DNA of 33,871 nt, taken from contig DXYS01000083.1 of the NCBI GenBank assembly GCA_019415705.1, positions 1 through 33,871 of the forward strand. The letters are read 5' to 3'. Positions 10,229 through 18,293 of the stretch are shown here, one piece after another. The position numbers and the translations under genes were made by a program. A model generated the notes under the pieces. The model did not search any database, had not been told where the DNA came from, and worked only from the letters and a program-made list of their open reading frames with translations. The stretch is from Bacteroidales bacterium (GTDB lineage Bacteria > Bacteroidota > Bacteroidia > Bacteroidales > Muribaculaceae). Within the stretch, counting starts at the first letter, position 1, and the number at the start of each line of letters is the position of its first letter.

Positions 10229-11471
10229 ATTCGGGAGCATAGACGACGGTCACTGACGGTCGGGCGAATATATCTCGCGCTGTCGTCATGGCTGATTCGA
10301 CGCTTACAAGCCTCCGCTGGCGCTCAACGGTATCGTTGACATCCTCTCCGTGCATCACCGCCATCGCGAGCGACGCAGCCTTGGCCTGATAACCCATATT
10401 TGAGAAATTGAATGTCGACTCAAATCTGTTGAGCGAACGCTCGAGTTCCCGACGGCCTATATTGCCGGGCTCGCACAATTGTCTGACCTCGTCGAGCATT
10501 ATTCGTCGCGCGCGGTCGACCGCCTCATCACTGCTGTCAGACAATCTCACATTAAGCATCAGGAATCCTTCGCACTCGCTGCCGGCTATAGATGCATCAG
10601 CGTCTGTGAAAAGCCCGTCACCACCGACAACCAGCCGCCGGTAGAAACGCGAAGACTTGCCGGCCGCGAGGATATCGGTCAGCGAATCAGCTATAAAATA
10701 CTCCGGATTGCCATAGGCCGCCATCGGGAATGCGATTGTAACAGCAGTCTGCGGCACGGCACCAGTGACGCGCTCGACTATGTCTGACGTCGGGAAGACC
10801 GGATGTAGCGCGGGACGCGGCTCAGTAGTGCGCCGTTCGATTGGGCCGAACCATTTCTCCGCCAGCTCCCTGACTTTCTCATAACTTATATTGCCGGAAA
10901 CAGCGAGTACAGCTTTCTCCGGGCCGTAATGGCTGTAAAACCAGCGACGGGCGTCTTCAGCTGTGACCGACGCCACATGCTCCGGTCTAAGGCCTATGAC
11001 CGGCCACCCGTAAGGATTATTCTCGCCATAAAGCAGACGGCGCAGGTGATGGCCGAGATTACCGTACGGACGGTTGAGACACTGCTGTTTGAACTCCTCT
11101 ATAACTACCTGACGCTGCACCTCTACGGTGCGCTCGCTCAGAGCCGGTGACAGCAGACGGTCGCTCTCAAGCCAAAAGGCAGTCTCGACATTGTGGGCAG
11201 GCACGATATCATAAAAATTTGTATAATCGTTGCTCGTCCACGCGTTATCACTACCTCCCGCCGCCTCTAAAGCGGCGCTGTAATCCGTGACATTGGCCGA
11301 GCCGCCGAACATAAGATGCTCGAACAGATGGGCAATCCCCGTCTGACGCGGTGACTCGTCACGCGCACCCGTGTCATAAAGCACATTGACAGCCACCATA
11401 GCCGTCTGAGGGTCGCAGTTATGTACGACCCTCAGACCATTATCGAGCGTAAACGTCCGATATTCAATCAT
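10227..11471 (-). CDS. M16-family zinc metallopeptidase
   Basis: 414 residues, a single M16 unit of two alpha/beta domains. The inverted zinc motif HLFEH gives His48, Glu51 and His52; the third ligand is in VIEEF (Glu125 or Glu126). There is no signal peptide, so a cytoplasmic location is most likely. Relatives include the pitrilysin/processing-peptidase group and the bacterial YmxG/PqqL-like proteins; the substrate is unknown. Single-unit M16 proteins often pair with an inactive partner, but none is adjacent here. It is the last gene of a four-gene minus-strand unit, 20 nt after the cyclophilin gene. Confidence 0.9.
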   Translation of the reverse strand: MIEYRTFTLDNGLRVVHNCDPQTAMVAVNVLYDTGARDESPRQTGIAHLFEHLMFGGSANVTDYSAALEAAGGSDNAWTSNDYTNFYDIVPAHNVETAFWLESDRLLSPALSERTVEVQRQVVIEEFKQQCLNRPYGNLGHHLRRLLYGENNPYGWPVIGLRPEHVASVTAEDARRWFYSHYGPEKAVLAVSGNISYEKVRELAEKWFGPIERRTTEPRPALHPVFPTSDIVERVTGAVPQTAVTIAFPMAAYGNPEYFIADSLTDILAAGKSSRFYRRLVVGGDGLFTDADASIAGSECEGFLMLNVRLSDSSDEAVDRARRIMLDEVRQLCEPGNIGRRELERSLNRFESTFNFSNMGYQAKAASLAMAVMHGEDVNDTVERQRRLVSVESAMTTARDIFARPSVTVVYAPE

Positions 11472-11491
11472 TTGTTTTCAAATGTATGCGT

Positions 11492-12394
11492 TCAGTCCAC
11501 GATTCTCATCGATTCGATGCGGATATCGCTGAGCGGACGGTCATGACCGTCGGTTTTTGCTTTCTCGATTTTGTCAACTACGTCCATTCCCTTGACGACT
11601 TCGCCGAAAACAGTGTATGCGTTGTCGAGATGAGGCGTGCCGCCGATTTCGAGATACTCTTTTTTCATCTCGTCTGTGATGGTCACGGGGTGTGCCTCGA
11701 CGTATGCCTCGGTCTCCTCAACTAACTGCTGCTGAAGTTTCTGCAGACCCTCGCTATCCTGAGCCGTACGCATCTGGTTGATTTCGCCCATGTGCTGCTC
11801 GACGAGCTGGTTGAAGCGGTTGCTCATGGCCGTATTCTTGACATAGGCCTCCAACTGTGTCATTTCGGCGGGTGTAACCTTCTTGCCCGTCACGATATAG
11901 AACTGTGAGCCTGACGAAGCTTTAGTCGGGTTGACTTGGTCGCCCTGACGGGCAGCAGCGAGCGCACCGCGTTTGTGGAAATGCTTCGGATAGTTGATTT
12001 CTGCGGGGATGGTATAGCTCGGACCGCCGCTGCCGAGCATCTGGCCCGGCTGAGCCGTCTTCGACTCGGGGTCGCCGGCCTGCACCATAAACTCGTTGAT
12101 TACGCGGTGAAAGAGGGTGCCGTCATAGTAACCTTCTTTGACAAGCTTGACGAAGTTGTCACGATGTCGGGGAGTGTCGCCATAGAGCAGCACGGTTATG
12201 TCACCTAAAGTCGTCTTGATTTCGACGGTTACCGACGTGGTGTCGGCCGGATTGAAGTCTGTTGCCATTGTTTCACCGGTTTTGTCTGTTAAGCTGTCGG
12301 CACCGTTGGCCTCGGCTTTCTCGCCAGAGGCTGACGAGCTGCATGCGCTGAGCCCGAAGAGCACGGCTGCCGCAGTAAAAATCTTTTTGAACAT
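11492..12394 (-). CDS. Cyclophilin-type peptidyl-prolyl isomerase, lipoprotein
   Basis: 300 residues. The signal peptide ends in the lipobox LSAC with Cys18, so the protein should be lipid-anchored in the envelope. The cyclophilin domain starts near residue 55, with the catalytic arginine in FHRVI (Arg97) and SGSQFYIV at 161-168. About 80 mostly helical residues (170-250) are inserted before GTPHLDNAYTVFGEV at 252-266; in ordinary cyclophilins these two segments are nearly adjacent. It probably aids folding of periplasmic or outer-membrane proteins. It sits 31 nt after the 126-residue unknown gene and 20 nt before the M16 peptidase gene. Confidence 0.92.
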   Translation of the reverse strand: MFKKIFTAAAVLFGLSACSSSASGEKAEANGADSLTDKTGETMATDFNPADTTSVTVEIKTTLGDITVLLYGDTPRHRDNFVKLVKEGYYDGTLFHRVINEFMVQAGDPESKTAQPGQMLGSGGPSYTIPAEINYPKHFHKRGALAAARQGDQVNPTKASSGSQFYIVTGKKVTPAEMTQLEAYVKNTAMSNRFNQLVEQHMGEINQMRTAQDSEGLQKLQQQLVEETEAYVEAHPVTITDEMKKEYLEIGGTPHLDNAYTVFGEVVKGMDVVDKIEKAKTDGHDRPLSDIRIESMRIVD

Positions 12395-12425
12395 TTGTTA
12401 TACTGTAATTATATTGATTATTTTC

Positions 12426-12806
12426 TCAGATGGCCGACTGCGGGAAGAGACGCTTGTAGATGCGGCGGAAATTATTGTCTGTCGCGATAAGTTCAGAGGC
12501 ACGGTCGGCGTAGTCAGCGCCGTAGATGCTGTTAAGTATGTCAGGCAGATAGCGGTGCTCGCGGTCTTTGTCGATAGTCGATGCTATCAGACGCTTGACC
12601 GGCTCGGCGAAGCGCTGTGCGTCTATGGCGTGAAGATAACGTGCGGCCGACGCCAGAAACTGCCCCGTCAAATCTACAGTCACCATATTGTCAACTAAAG
12701 CATCGAGGTCTGACTCACTACATTCGTCAATGTGATTAGCTATATATTCGTAGGTCATAAGACCGTCCGGATCACGTTTTAGCTCTTGTATCTCTTGCTG
12801 GGTCAT
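12426..12806 (-). CDS. Hypothetical protein, 126 residues
   Basis: I do not recognise a named family. The frame is open to 13019, but the upstream part overlaps the kinase-like gene in another frame. The ATG at 12806 (MTQQEIQELKRDPDGLMTYEYIANHIDEC) falls 19 nt after that gene's stop and is the natural start. The protein is acidic, soluble and mostly helical, without signal peptide or membrane segment. The tail DNNFRRIYKRLFPQSAI is basic. The tight spacing implies co-transcription with the kinase-like and cyclophilin genes. Confidence 0.75.
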   Translation of the reverse strand: MTQQEIQELKRDPDGLMTYEYIANHIDECSESDLDALVDNMVTVDLTGQFLASAARYLHAIDAQRFAEPVKRLIASTIDKDREHRYLPDILNSIYGADYADRASELIATDNNFRRIYKRLFPQSAI

Positions 12807-12825
12807 TATCGTTGGGTTTATAACA

Positions 12826-13500
12826 TTATTCACTTGTTTCAGACTCGTCACGCGACAGACGGCGATACACATAGTCGATGACCGTCTCGGCGAGTTCATC
12901 CATGCCGAGCAGCGACGAGTCAAATGTGAGGTCATAGCTGCGCGCATCGCCCCATCGCTTGTCTGTGTAGAAATTATAGAAATTAGAGCGCAGTTTGTTG
13001 GTCTTTTCGGCGAGAGCACGAGCCTGTTCGGCCGTCACTGTGTCGGCGCGCTCAATGATTCGTCTGACGCAACACTCCATGGGCGCATGCACAAAGATAT
13101 TGATGACATTATCCATATCGCGGAGCACATAGTCAGCGCTTCGGCCCACTATCACACACGGTCCGGCCGACGCAATCTCATGAATGAAATCACACTGCGC
13201 CTGATAGATGCTGTCAGAGCTGATTGACGTCGACCCAGCATAATAGGCCATCGGGTTATATCCGAGATTAAACGAGAACAGACCCGATATGAAACTCGGC
13301 ATACGTTCGTCGTTTTTCTCAAAATACTCAGTACTGAGACCCGCTTTCTGGGCTGCCTTGACCAACAGCTCCTTGTCATAAAACGCTATGCCGAGGCGGT
13401 CAGCAATAAGACGCCCTAACTGACGGCCGCCGCTGCCGAAACTGCGGCCGACCGTGATGACATACCGGTCAGGAAGTGACTTTGTCGGCTTGTTTTCCAT
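12826..13500 (-). CDS. Cytidylate kinase-like family protein
   Basis: 224 residues. The N-terminal nucleotide-binding segment ITVGRSFGSGGRQLG (15-29) resembles the P-loop of cytidylate-kinase-like proteins (PF13189), where GGR replaces the usual GK(S/T). Later come CVIVGRSADYVL and a lid-like region rich in arginines. The role is unknown; the fold suggests phosphoryl transfer to a nucleotide or small molecule. It is not the housekeeping Cmk. The start at 13500 is chosen over the longer frame (to 13617) because a TATTTTTG promoter element lies at 13540-13533, inside that extension. First gene of the four-gene unit. Confidence 0.8.
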   Translation of the reverse strand: MENKPTKSLPDRYVITVGRSFGSGGRQLGRLIADRLGIAFYDKELLVKAAQKAGLSTEYFEKNDERMPSFISGLFSFNLGYNPMAYYAGSTSISSDSIYQAQCDFIHEIASAGPCVIVGRSADYVLRDMDNVINIFVHAPMECCVRRIIERADTVTAEQARALAEKTNKLRSNFYNFYTDKRWGDARSYDLTFDSSLLGMDELAETVIDYVYRRLSRDESETSE

Positions 13501-13532
13501 ATCGCATGACAGTCTTGTTATTACTTTCACGG

Positions 13533-13564
13533 CAAAAATAGACATTTTATTCGGTTTTATCAAT
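13533..13564 (-). promoter_or_regulatory. Promoter of the kinase-like/cyclophilin/M16 unit
   Basis: TATTTTTG (13540-13533, minus) matches TAnnTTTG exactly; ATTG (13564-13561) lies 20 nt upstream as a three-of-four -33 match. Transcription would begin near 13526, about 26 nt before the start at 13500. Confidence 0.6.
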
Positions 13565-13651
13565 AAAAAGAGTAAGCGACCGGAAAACTCATGCTGCCTA
13601 TACCCGTAGAGCGCCATTACCGGCTTAAACTTTTTATATAAATTATCATAC

Positions 13652-13666
13652 TAATGTTAAACATTA
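13652..13666. other. 15-nt perfect dyad, possible operator
   Basis: TAATGTT-A-AACATTA is perfectly symmetric around base 13659. It lies between the two divergent operons, about 110 nt upstream of the minus-strand promoter. The surroundings are AT-rich, so a chance origin is possible. Confidence 0.35.
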
Positions 13667-13710
13667 TATCAGTCCGCACTTTTTTACAATACCGATTGTT
13701 GTGATATACA

Positions 13711-13758
13711 GATTGTCAATAAAGTGAATCGACAATCGCGATGTGCGTCGGCGCATCG
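13711..13758 (+). other. Tandem hairpins upstream of the decarboxylase gene
   Basis: Two adjacent stems: 13711-13717 with 13731-13737 (7 bp, perfect) and 13739-13746 with 13751-13758 (8 bp with one G-T, loop of 4). They lie 135-182 nt upstream of the start codon, probably in or before the mRNA leader. No T-run follows on the plus strand. Role unknown. Confidence 0.45.
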
Positions 13759-13892
13759 TGACAACATGTCGGATTGAAATAATTATTAACTAAAGACCCT
13801 AAATGGCGGTGGCACGAAAAATCCACTTTTTTTCTCTGCACTTCTGTTCGGTCGATTTCTAACATAAACACACTAATTAAATTTAAATTATT

Positions 13893-15038
13893 ATGGCACA
13901 GAAAACGTATTCTCCCGTAGTGCAAGAGCTTGCCGATCTTATTAAAGAAAACAATTGGCAGGACAAGTTTAATCAGGCTATCGCCAAAGTGGTCGCCTAT
14001 AAGATTCCCGGTCTGTCGGATATCGCTTCGATTGACGACTATCTCGACTATCTTGAGGCTTATATGCACTGGGTTCCGTCTGAAAATCAGGAAGGCACAC
14101 ATGTCTATCAGCACCTTTTCCGCTCTTTCTTCCTGCTCGATCAGGAGCCTGTGAAATCGCTCCAGACTCCTTGCGCGCCGGCCGATCAGCAGCCCAAACT
14201 GACTCCGCTGTCACAGTGGATGGTAGACTATTGCTACGGTATCGGCAACTGGCTTGACAGCCCTGAGTCTATCACCGACGACAGCGTCAAGTCATTCTAC
14301 AACAGCGCAGTCTACAACATGGACGAATACCTCGAGCCCCGTGGTGGCTGGAAGACATTCAACCAGATGTTCGCCCGTCACACCAAACCGGGTTATCGTC
14401 CTATCGCCGGCCTTAACGACGACCGCATCATCGTTCACCCCGCCGACGCATGCTTCGGAGGTCAGTGGGAAATCCGCCCTGACACCCATGTACGCATCAA
14501 AGGTCTCGACTGGAGCATCGACGAGCTTCTCGAAGGCAGCCCCTACAAAGACAAATTCAAAGGCGGCATGTGGTGCCACTCGTTCCTCAGCTGGACCGAC
14601 TATCATCGTCAGCATGCGCCTCTGTCGGGCATCGTCCGTGAGGCTCGTGTCATCCAAGGCGCAAACTATGTCGACCTCGTTGCAGTTCCTGACAAAGTCA
14701 ACCCCGTCACAAATCAGGTCGAGGCATGGCGTGCAACCGCTCCTGATCAGGCCGGATACGAATTCATGCAGACACGTGGCCTGATTGTGCTCGAGACAAA
14801 ATACGGTTATGTAGCCATTCTGCCTATCGCAATGCCTCAGGTATCGTCAGTTGTCGTAACTGCCGAAGAGGGCATGGCTCTGAAGAAAGGCGACGAGATT
14901 TCTTACTTCCAGTTTGGCGGCTCTGACATCGTTTACCTCTTCTCGGCTAACATGAACGTGTCTATTTCAGCTCACAAAGGCACCCACTACAAAGTAGGCA
15001 CCAAGATTGGAGAGATTTATCCGGTAGTCGAGCTTTAA
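13893..15038 (+). CDS. Pyruvoyl-type decarboxylase of the phosphatidylserine decarboxylase/PsiD superfamily; probable amino-acid decarboxylase
   Basis: 381 residues. An N-terminal helical domain (about 1-130) resembles the extra domain of large PSD-like enzymes such as fungal tryptophan decarboxylase PsiD. The catalytic part has all PSD landmarks: HPADA with Asp185, DYHRQH with His238 and His241, and FGGSD with the Gly343-Ser344 bond where self-cleavage should create the pyruvoyl group. The predicted chains are 343 and 38 residues. It lacks the membrane-anchoring N-terminus of true PSDs. It is followed by a GadC-like antiporter, so a free amino acid is a likelier substrate than phosphatidylserine; this is inference. 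Aromatic amino acids are candidates by PsiD similarity, acidic ones by GadC similarity. A genuine phospholipid role is not excluded. Confidence 0.82.
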   Translation: MAQKTYSPVVQELADLIKENNWQDKFNQAIAKVVAYKIPGLSDIASIDDYLDYLEAYMHWVPSENQEGTHVYQHLFRSFFLLDQEPVKSLQTPCAPADQQPKLTPLSQWMVDYCYGIGNWLDSPESITDDSVKSFYNSAVYNMDEYLEPRGGWKTFNQMFARHTKPGYRPIAGLNDDRIIVHPADACFGGQWEIRPDTHVRIKGLDWSIDELLEGSPYKDKFKGGMWCHSFLSWTDYHRQHAPLSGIVREARVIQGANYVDLVAVPDKVNPVTNQVEAWRATAPDQAGYEFMQTRGLIVLETKYGYVAILPIAMPQVSSVVVTAEEGMALKKGDEISYFQFGGSDIVYLFSANMNVSISAHKGTHYKVGTKIGEIYPVVEL

Positions 15039-15109
15039 GCCGACCGGCAAAAAGCTATCGAGTAAACTGAAATTTATTCATGGCCTGATCCTACGGTCAT
15101 GATGCAAGG

Positions 15110-15147
15110 CGGAGGCCGGCATCAATGCCGGCCTCCGTTCCTTTAAT
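15110..15147 (+). terminator. Intercistronic hairpin after the decarboxylase gene (attenuator or weak terminator)
   Basis: A perfect 12-bp GC-rich stem (15110-15121 with 15126-15137) with a 4-nt loop, followed by the broken T-tract TTCCTTTAATT. It stands in the 145-nt gap between the decarboxylase and antiporter genes. The weak tail suggests partial read-through, or 3'-end protection that would give more decarboxylase than transporter mRNA. Confidence 0.6.
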
Positions 15148-15183
15148 TCACACACATCGTTTCACTAAATATAACCCGGATTT

Positions 15184-16899
15184 ATGAATACCTCGAATAC
15201 TCCCAAAACGTCATCCTCCCCGGCGCCCAAGACTCCGGCAAAGGCACTGATTTCGACAGGTGCGATGACGATTATGATTATTACGACCGTGGTCAGTCTG
15301 CGAGGACTGCCGTCGCAGGCCGAATTCGGCATACAGTCAATATTCTATTATCTGTTCGCCGCGTTATTTTTCCTTTTGCCTTTTTCGCTTGTGTGTGCCG
15401 AGCTCGCCTCGACCTATACAAAGTCCGGCGGCCTCTACCGCTGGGTGTCTGAAGCCTTCGGCCCCCGCTGGGGATGGTCGGCCATGTATCTCGAGTGGCA
15501 GACACTTGTCATATGGTTTCCCGCCGTGCTGATGTTTGCCGCCGTCTCGCTGGCTTATATCTTCTGGCCCGAGTCGTTTGACGCCAAGCTGTCAGCCAAC
15601 AAGATTTACACGCTAATAGTGGTCCTCGCCGTATACTGGATTACAAACTTCATAGCCTTCAGAGGCATGAAATCATCAAAGATACTCAGCACCTTAGGCG
15701 GTCTTTTCGGCACGATCGTCCCGGCCGCCATCCTCATCATACTCGGCGTCGCCTATCTCTGCATGGGTAAACCGATAATGCTGACACACGAGTCATTTTT
15801 CCCCGACTTCACTAAAATAGGCACAATTGTGCTGGCTGCTTCTATCTTCCTGTTCTATGGAGGAATGGAGATGAACGCCGTGCATGTGCAGAACATGAAG
15901 AATCCTGCACGCCAGTTCCCGCGCGCCATATTCCTCGCCGTAGCTGCCATCGTGCTTATATTTGTCTTCGCCACATTAGCCATCGGCTTTGTCGTTCCGG
16001 CCAAAGACATCAACCTGCTCGCATCTCTGCTGGTAGCCTATAATGATTTGTGGGCAGCCGTCGGTGCTCCATGGTTGGGCAATGTCATGGCACTCCTGAT
16101 TACTTTCGGTGTCATCGGTCAGGTGAGCGTAATCATCGCCGGCCCTTCGACCGGTCTTGTTGCAGTCGGCGAGAGCGGCTACCTGCCACGCTCGCTTCAG
16201 AAAGTCAACAGCAACGGTGTCAACAAACCCATCCTTTATGTCCAAGCACTCTTCGTCAGCCTGCTGGCTCTGGTGCTTGTCGTATTGCCCTCGGTGCAAT
16301 CTGCATATCAGGTTATGTCACAGATGGCTACCGTCATTTATTTGATTCTTGTGCTGATGATTTACTTCGCCTTCTTCCGCCTGCGTCACACACAGCCTGA
16401 CAAACCGCGCGGTTTCCGAATCCCCGGCGGACGCTTCGGCGAGTATCTGATTGGCGGCGTGGGTGTCCTCGGCGCTTTCATAGCCATGATTCTCAGCTTC
16501 TTCCCCCCGTCGCAGATCAACACCGGCAATCCGGTCGTCTACGTACTTATAATCCTCGTAGGCGCTGTAATTTTCTTCTGTCTGCCGCTGATAGTCTTTG
16601 CCAAACGCAAACCGTCATGGCGCAACCCGTCGGCCGACTTCTACCCGTTCGACTGGCAGATTGAAAACCGCAAACCCTCAGAGGTGTCAAAATGGGCTGC
16701 CGACTATCAGCCGACTATGGCCGATATCGCCGCAACTGATGCACGTGTTTTCGCTATCGAGAACGGCGAGACCGAGGCCGCAGCCGAGAAGATTGCCGCC
16801 GAAGCCGCAAAGGCCTATACAGACGGCGCCAATCCTCAGGCGGTTGCCTACAGTGTGTTCGATAAAAGTAAAAGTGCCTCCGCATCCGACTCCAAGTAA
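15184..16899 (+). CDS. APC-family amino-acid antiporter, GadC-like
   Basis: 571 residues with about 12 membrane segments. It shares with E. coli GadC (511 residues) the order and wording of several segments: GPRWGWSAM, SFFPDFTKIGTIVLAA, NPARQFPRA, IIAGPSTGL and FRIPGGRFGEYL. GadC exchanges external glutamate for internal GABA and so exports a proton equivalent. A precursor/amine exchange here would suit the upstream decarboxylase. Membrane segments end near residue 472; a hydrophilic, Ala- and Glu-rich tail of about 100 residues follows, longer than the GadC C-plug. The N-terminal 23 residues are Ser/Pro/Lys-rich. The MFS gene starts 39 nt downstream. The substrate is not determined by the sequence. 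Confidence 0.87.
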   Translation: MNTSNTPKTSSSPAPKTPAKALISTGAMTIMIITTVVSLRGLPSQAEFGIQSIFYYLFAALFFLLPFSLVCAELASTYTKSGGLYRWVSEAFGPRWGWSAMYLEWQTLVIWFPAVLMFAAVSLAYIFWPESFDAKLSANKIYTLIVVLAVYWITNFIAFRGMKSSKILSTLGGLFGTIVPAAILIILGVAYLCMGKPIMLTHESFFPDFTKIGTIVLAASIFLFYGGMEMNAVHVQNMKNPARQFPRAIFLAVAAIVLIFVFATLAIGFVVPAKDINLLASLLVAYNDLWAAVGAPWLGNVMALLITFGVIGQVSVIIAGPSTGLVAVGESGYLPRSLQKVNSNGVNKPILYVQALFVSLLALVLVVLPSVQSAYQVMSQMATVIYLILVLMIYFAFFRLRHTQPDKPRGFRIPGGRFGEYLIGGVGVLGAFIAMILSFFPPSQINTGNPVVYVLIILVGAVIFFCLPLIVFAKRKPSWRNPSADFYPFDWQIENRKPSEVSKWAADYQPTMADIAATDARVFAIENGETEAAAEKIAAEAAKAYTDGANPQAVAYSVFDKSKSASASDSK

Positions 16900-16938
16900 C
16901 TCGGTGACGGCCTTTCACCCCGAAAAAATCAAAGGACA

Positions 16939-18255
16939 ATGAAGATCAACACCGGCAAGGGGACTATACCCCTGATGACGCTGATTGCCATATGGTCAAT
17001 CTCTCTGACAGTCAATCTGCCGGGGCTGGCCATCACGCCCATGCTCGGAAATCTCGACAAGATTTTTCCCGGATCCTCAGAGCTCGAGGTGCAGCTCCTG
17101 ACTGTTCTGCCCAATGTGTTTATCATTCCATTTGTACTCCTTTCGGGCAAGCTGTCACTCTCTAAAAGCAAAATCAAGATTGTAGTGGTTGCCCTCGCCA
17201 TATATCTGGCGAGCGGCATCCTCTACTTCTTTGCCGACAGCATGGTCGAGCTGATTGTCATAAGCTGCATGCTCGGCATAGGTTGCGGACTCCTGATACC
17301 GCTTGCGGCCGGACTGCTTGCCGACACATTCACAGGCAAATACCGCATGCAGCAGCTCGGCATCAAATCGGGCATATCAAACATTGCACTCGTGATTGCA
17401 ACCTACGCTGTCGGATGGCTTAGTCACGGCAGCTGGCGCATGCCGTTCCTCGTGTATCTGATTCCGGCCATACCGCTGGTACTGTCAGTATTTCTGCGCG
17501 AAATACCACGCGATGACCTTTATCAGCCGGCCGGCGCCCCCTCTCCTGACATGAAAGCCACCGCTAAAGCAGCCGCAAAGGCTGTGACCGCGGGCACACC
17601 CGCCGGAGGCATCCGCGCAAAAGCTCCCGCCGGAGCTGTCGGCAGTTCGCGCATACGCAACGGATTCATTGTCTCACGCGTATGGTCGCTCATTGCCGTA
17701 TATTTCTTCGTGTGCTACGCCACGGTGATTGTCAGCTACTATACTCCGTTTCTGATGCAAGGCAACGGCATGTCCGTCTCTGATGTCGGCACTGTTACTG
17801 CTGTCTTCTTCCTCGCGGTTTTCCTTCCGGGATTCATACTGCCCTACGTAATCAAAGTGTTCCGTCAGGCCACTCTGATAATCTGCTCGCTTGTCATGGC
17901 GGCGGGAGTTCTGCTTATGGCCATGGGACATTCTTTCGGCGTGATGTGTGCGGCTGCCGTTCTCGTCGGATTCGGCTACGGTGTCTTCCAGCCGCTGATT
18001 TACGACAAAGCGACACAGATTGTCACCGTCCCGGCCAAGGCGACTCTCGCCCTCGCGATTGTCCTCGCGGCCAACTATCTGTCGATTAGCGCCACTCCGT
18101 TTATTGTCGACGGTTTACGTGATATTTTTGATCCGCAACATCTCAATAACACATTCCCCTTTATCCTCAACTCCGTGCTTCTGGGCGCATTTACAATCGT
18201 GGTATTCATATTCCGCAAATCGTTTGTGTTCAGCATCGACCGGTCTTATTATTAA
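16939..18255 (+). CDS. Major facilitator superfamily transporter
   Basis: 438 residues with 12 predicted membrane segments in two halves, joined by a central loop (about 200-240) that is unusually rich in Ala, Gly and Lys (AKAAAKAV and similar). The fold resembles MFS drug/metabolite exporters; no substrate signature is recognised. It lies 39 nt after the antiporter and 38 nt before the porin, clearly in the same operon. A role in exporting the decarboxylation product or importing its precursor is a reasonable inference. Confidence 0.85.
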   Translation: MKINTGKGTIPLMTLIAIWSISLTVNLPGLAITPMLGNLDKIFPGSSELEVQLLTVLPNVFIIPFVLLSGKLSLSKSKIKIVVVALAIYLASGILYFFADSMVELIVISCMLGIGCGLLIPLAAGLLADTFTGKYRMQQLGIKSGISNIALVIATYAVGWLSHGSWRMPFLVYLIPAIPLVLSVFLREIPRDDLYQPAGAPSPDMKATAKAAAKAVTAGTPAGGIRAKAPAGAVGSSRIRNGFIVSRVWSLIAVYFFVCYATVIVSYYTPFLMQGNGMSVSDVGTVTAVFFLAVFLPGFILPYVIKVFRQATLIICSLVMAAGVLLMAMGHSFGVMCAAAVLVGFGYGVFQPLIYDKATQIVTVPAKATLALAIVLAANYLSISATPFIVDGLRDIFDPQHLNNTFPFILNSVLLGAFTIVVFIFRKSFVFSIDRSYY

Positions 18256-18293
18256 TCAGCGTTTTCAAACTATTTAAAGAATTAATCTTACAA

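Larger units (their letters stand above)
13501..13892. other. 392-nt divergent intergenic region
   Basis: AT-rich region between the kinase-like gene and the decarboxylase gene. It holds the minus-strand promoter at 13533-13564, a 15-nt dyad at 13652-13666 and tandem hairpins at 13711-13758. No credible protein gene is seen; a 132-codon minus frame starting in the decarboxylase (13716-14114) is a shadow. I found no clear TAnnTTTG element for the plus-strand decarboxylase operon. Confidence 0.7.

Noticed and set aside
13501..13617. N-terminal extension of the kinase-like gene to 13617
   Set aside because: A good promoter -7 element lies inside the extension and the added residues are not family-like.
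13716..14114. 132-codon minus frame at the decarboxylase start
   Set aside because: Largely antisense to the conserved decarboxylase N-terminal domain, with no promoter or family match.
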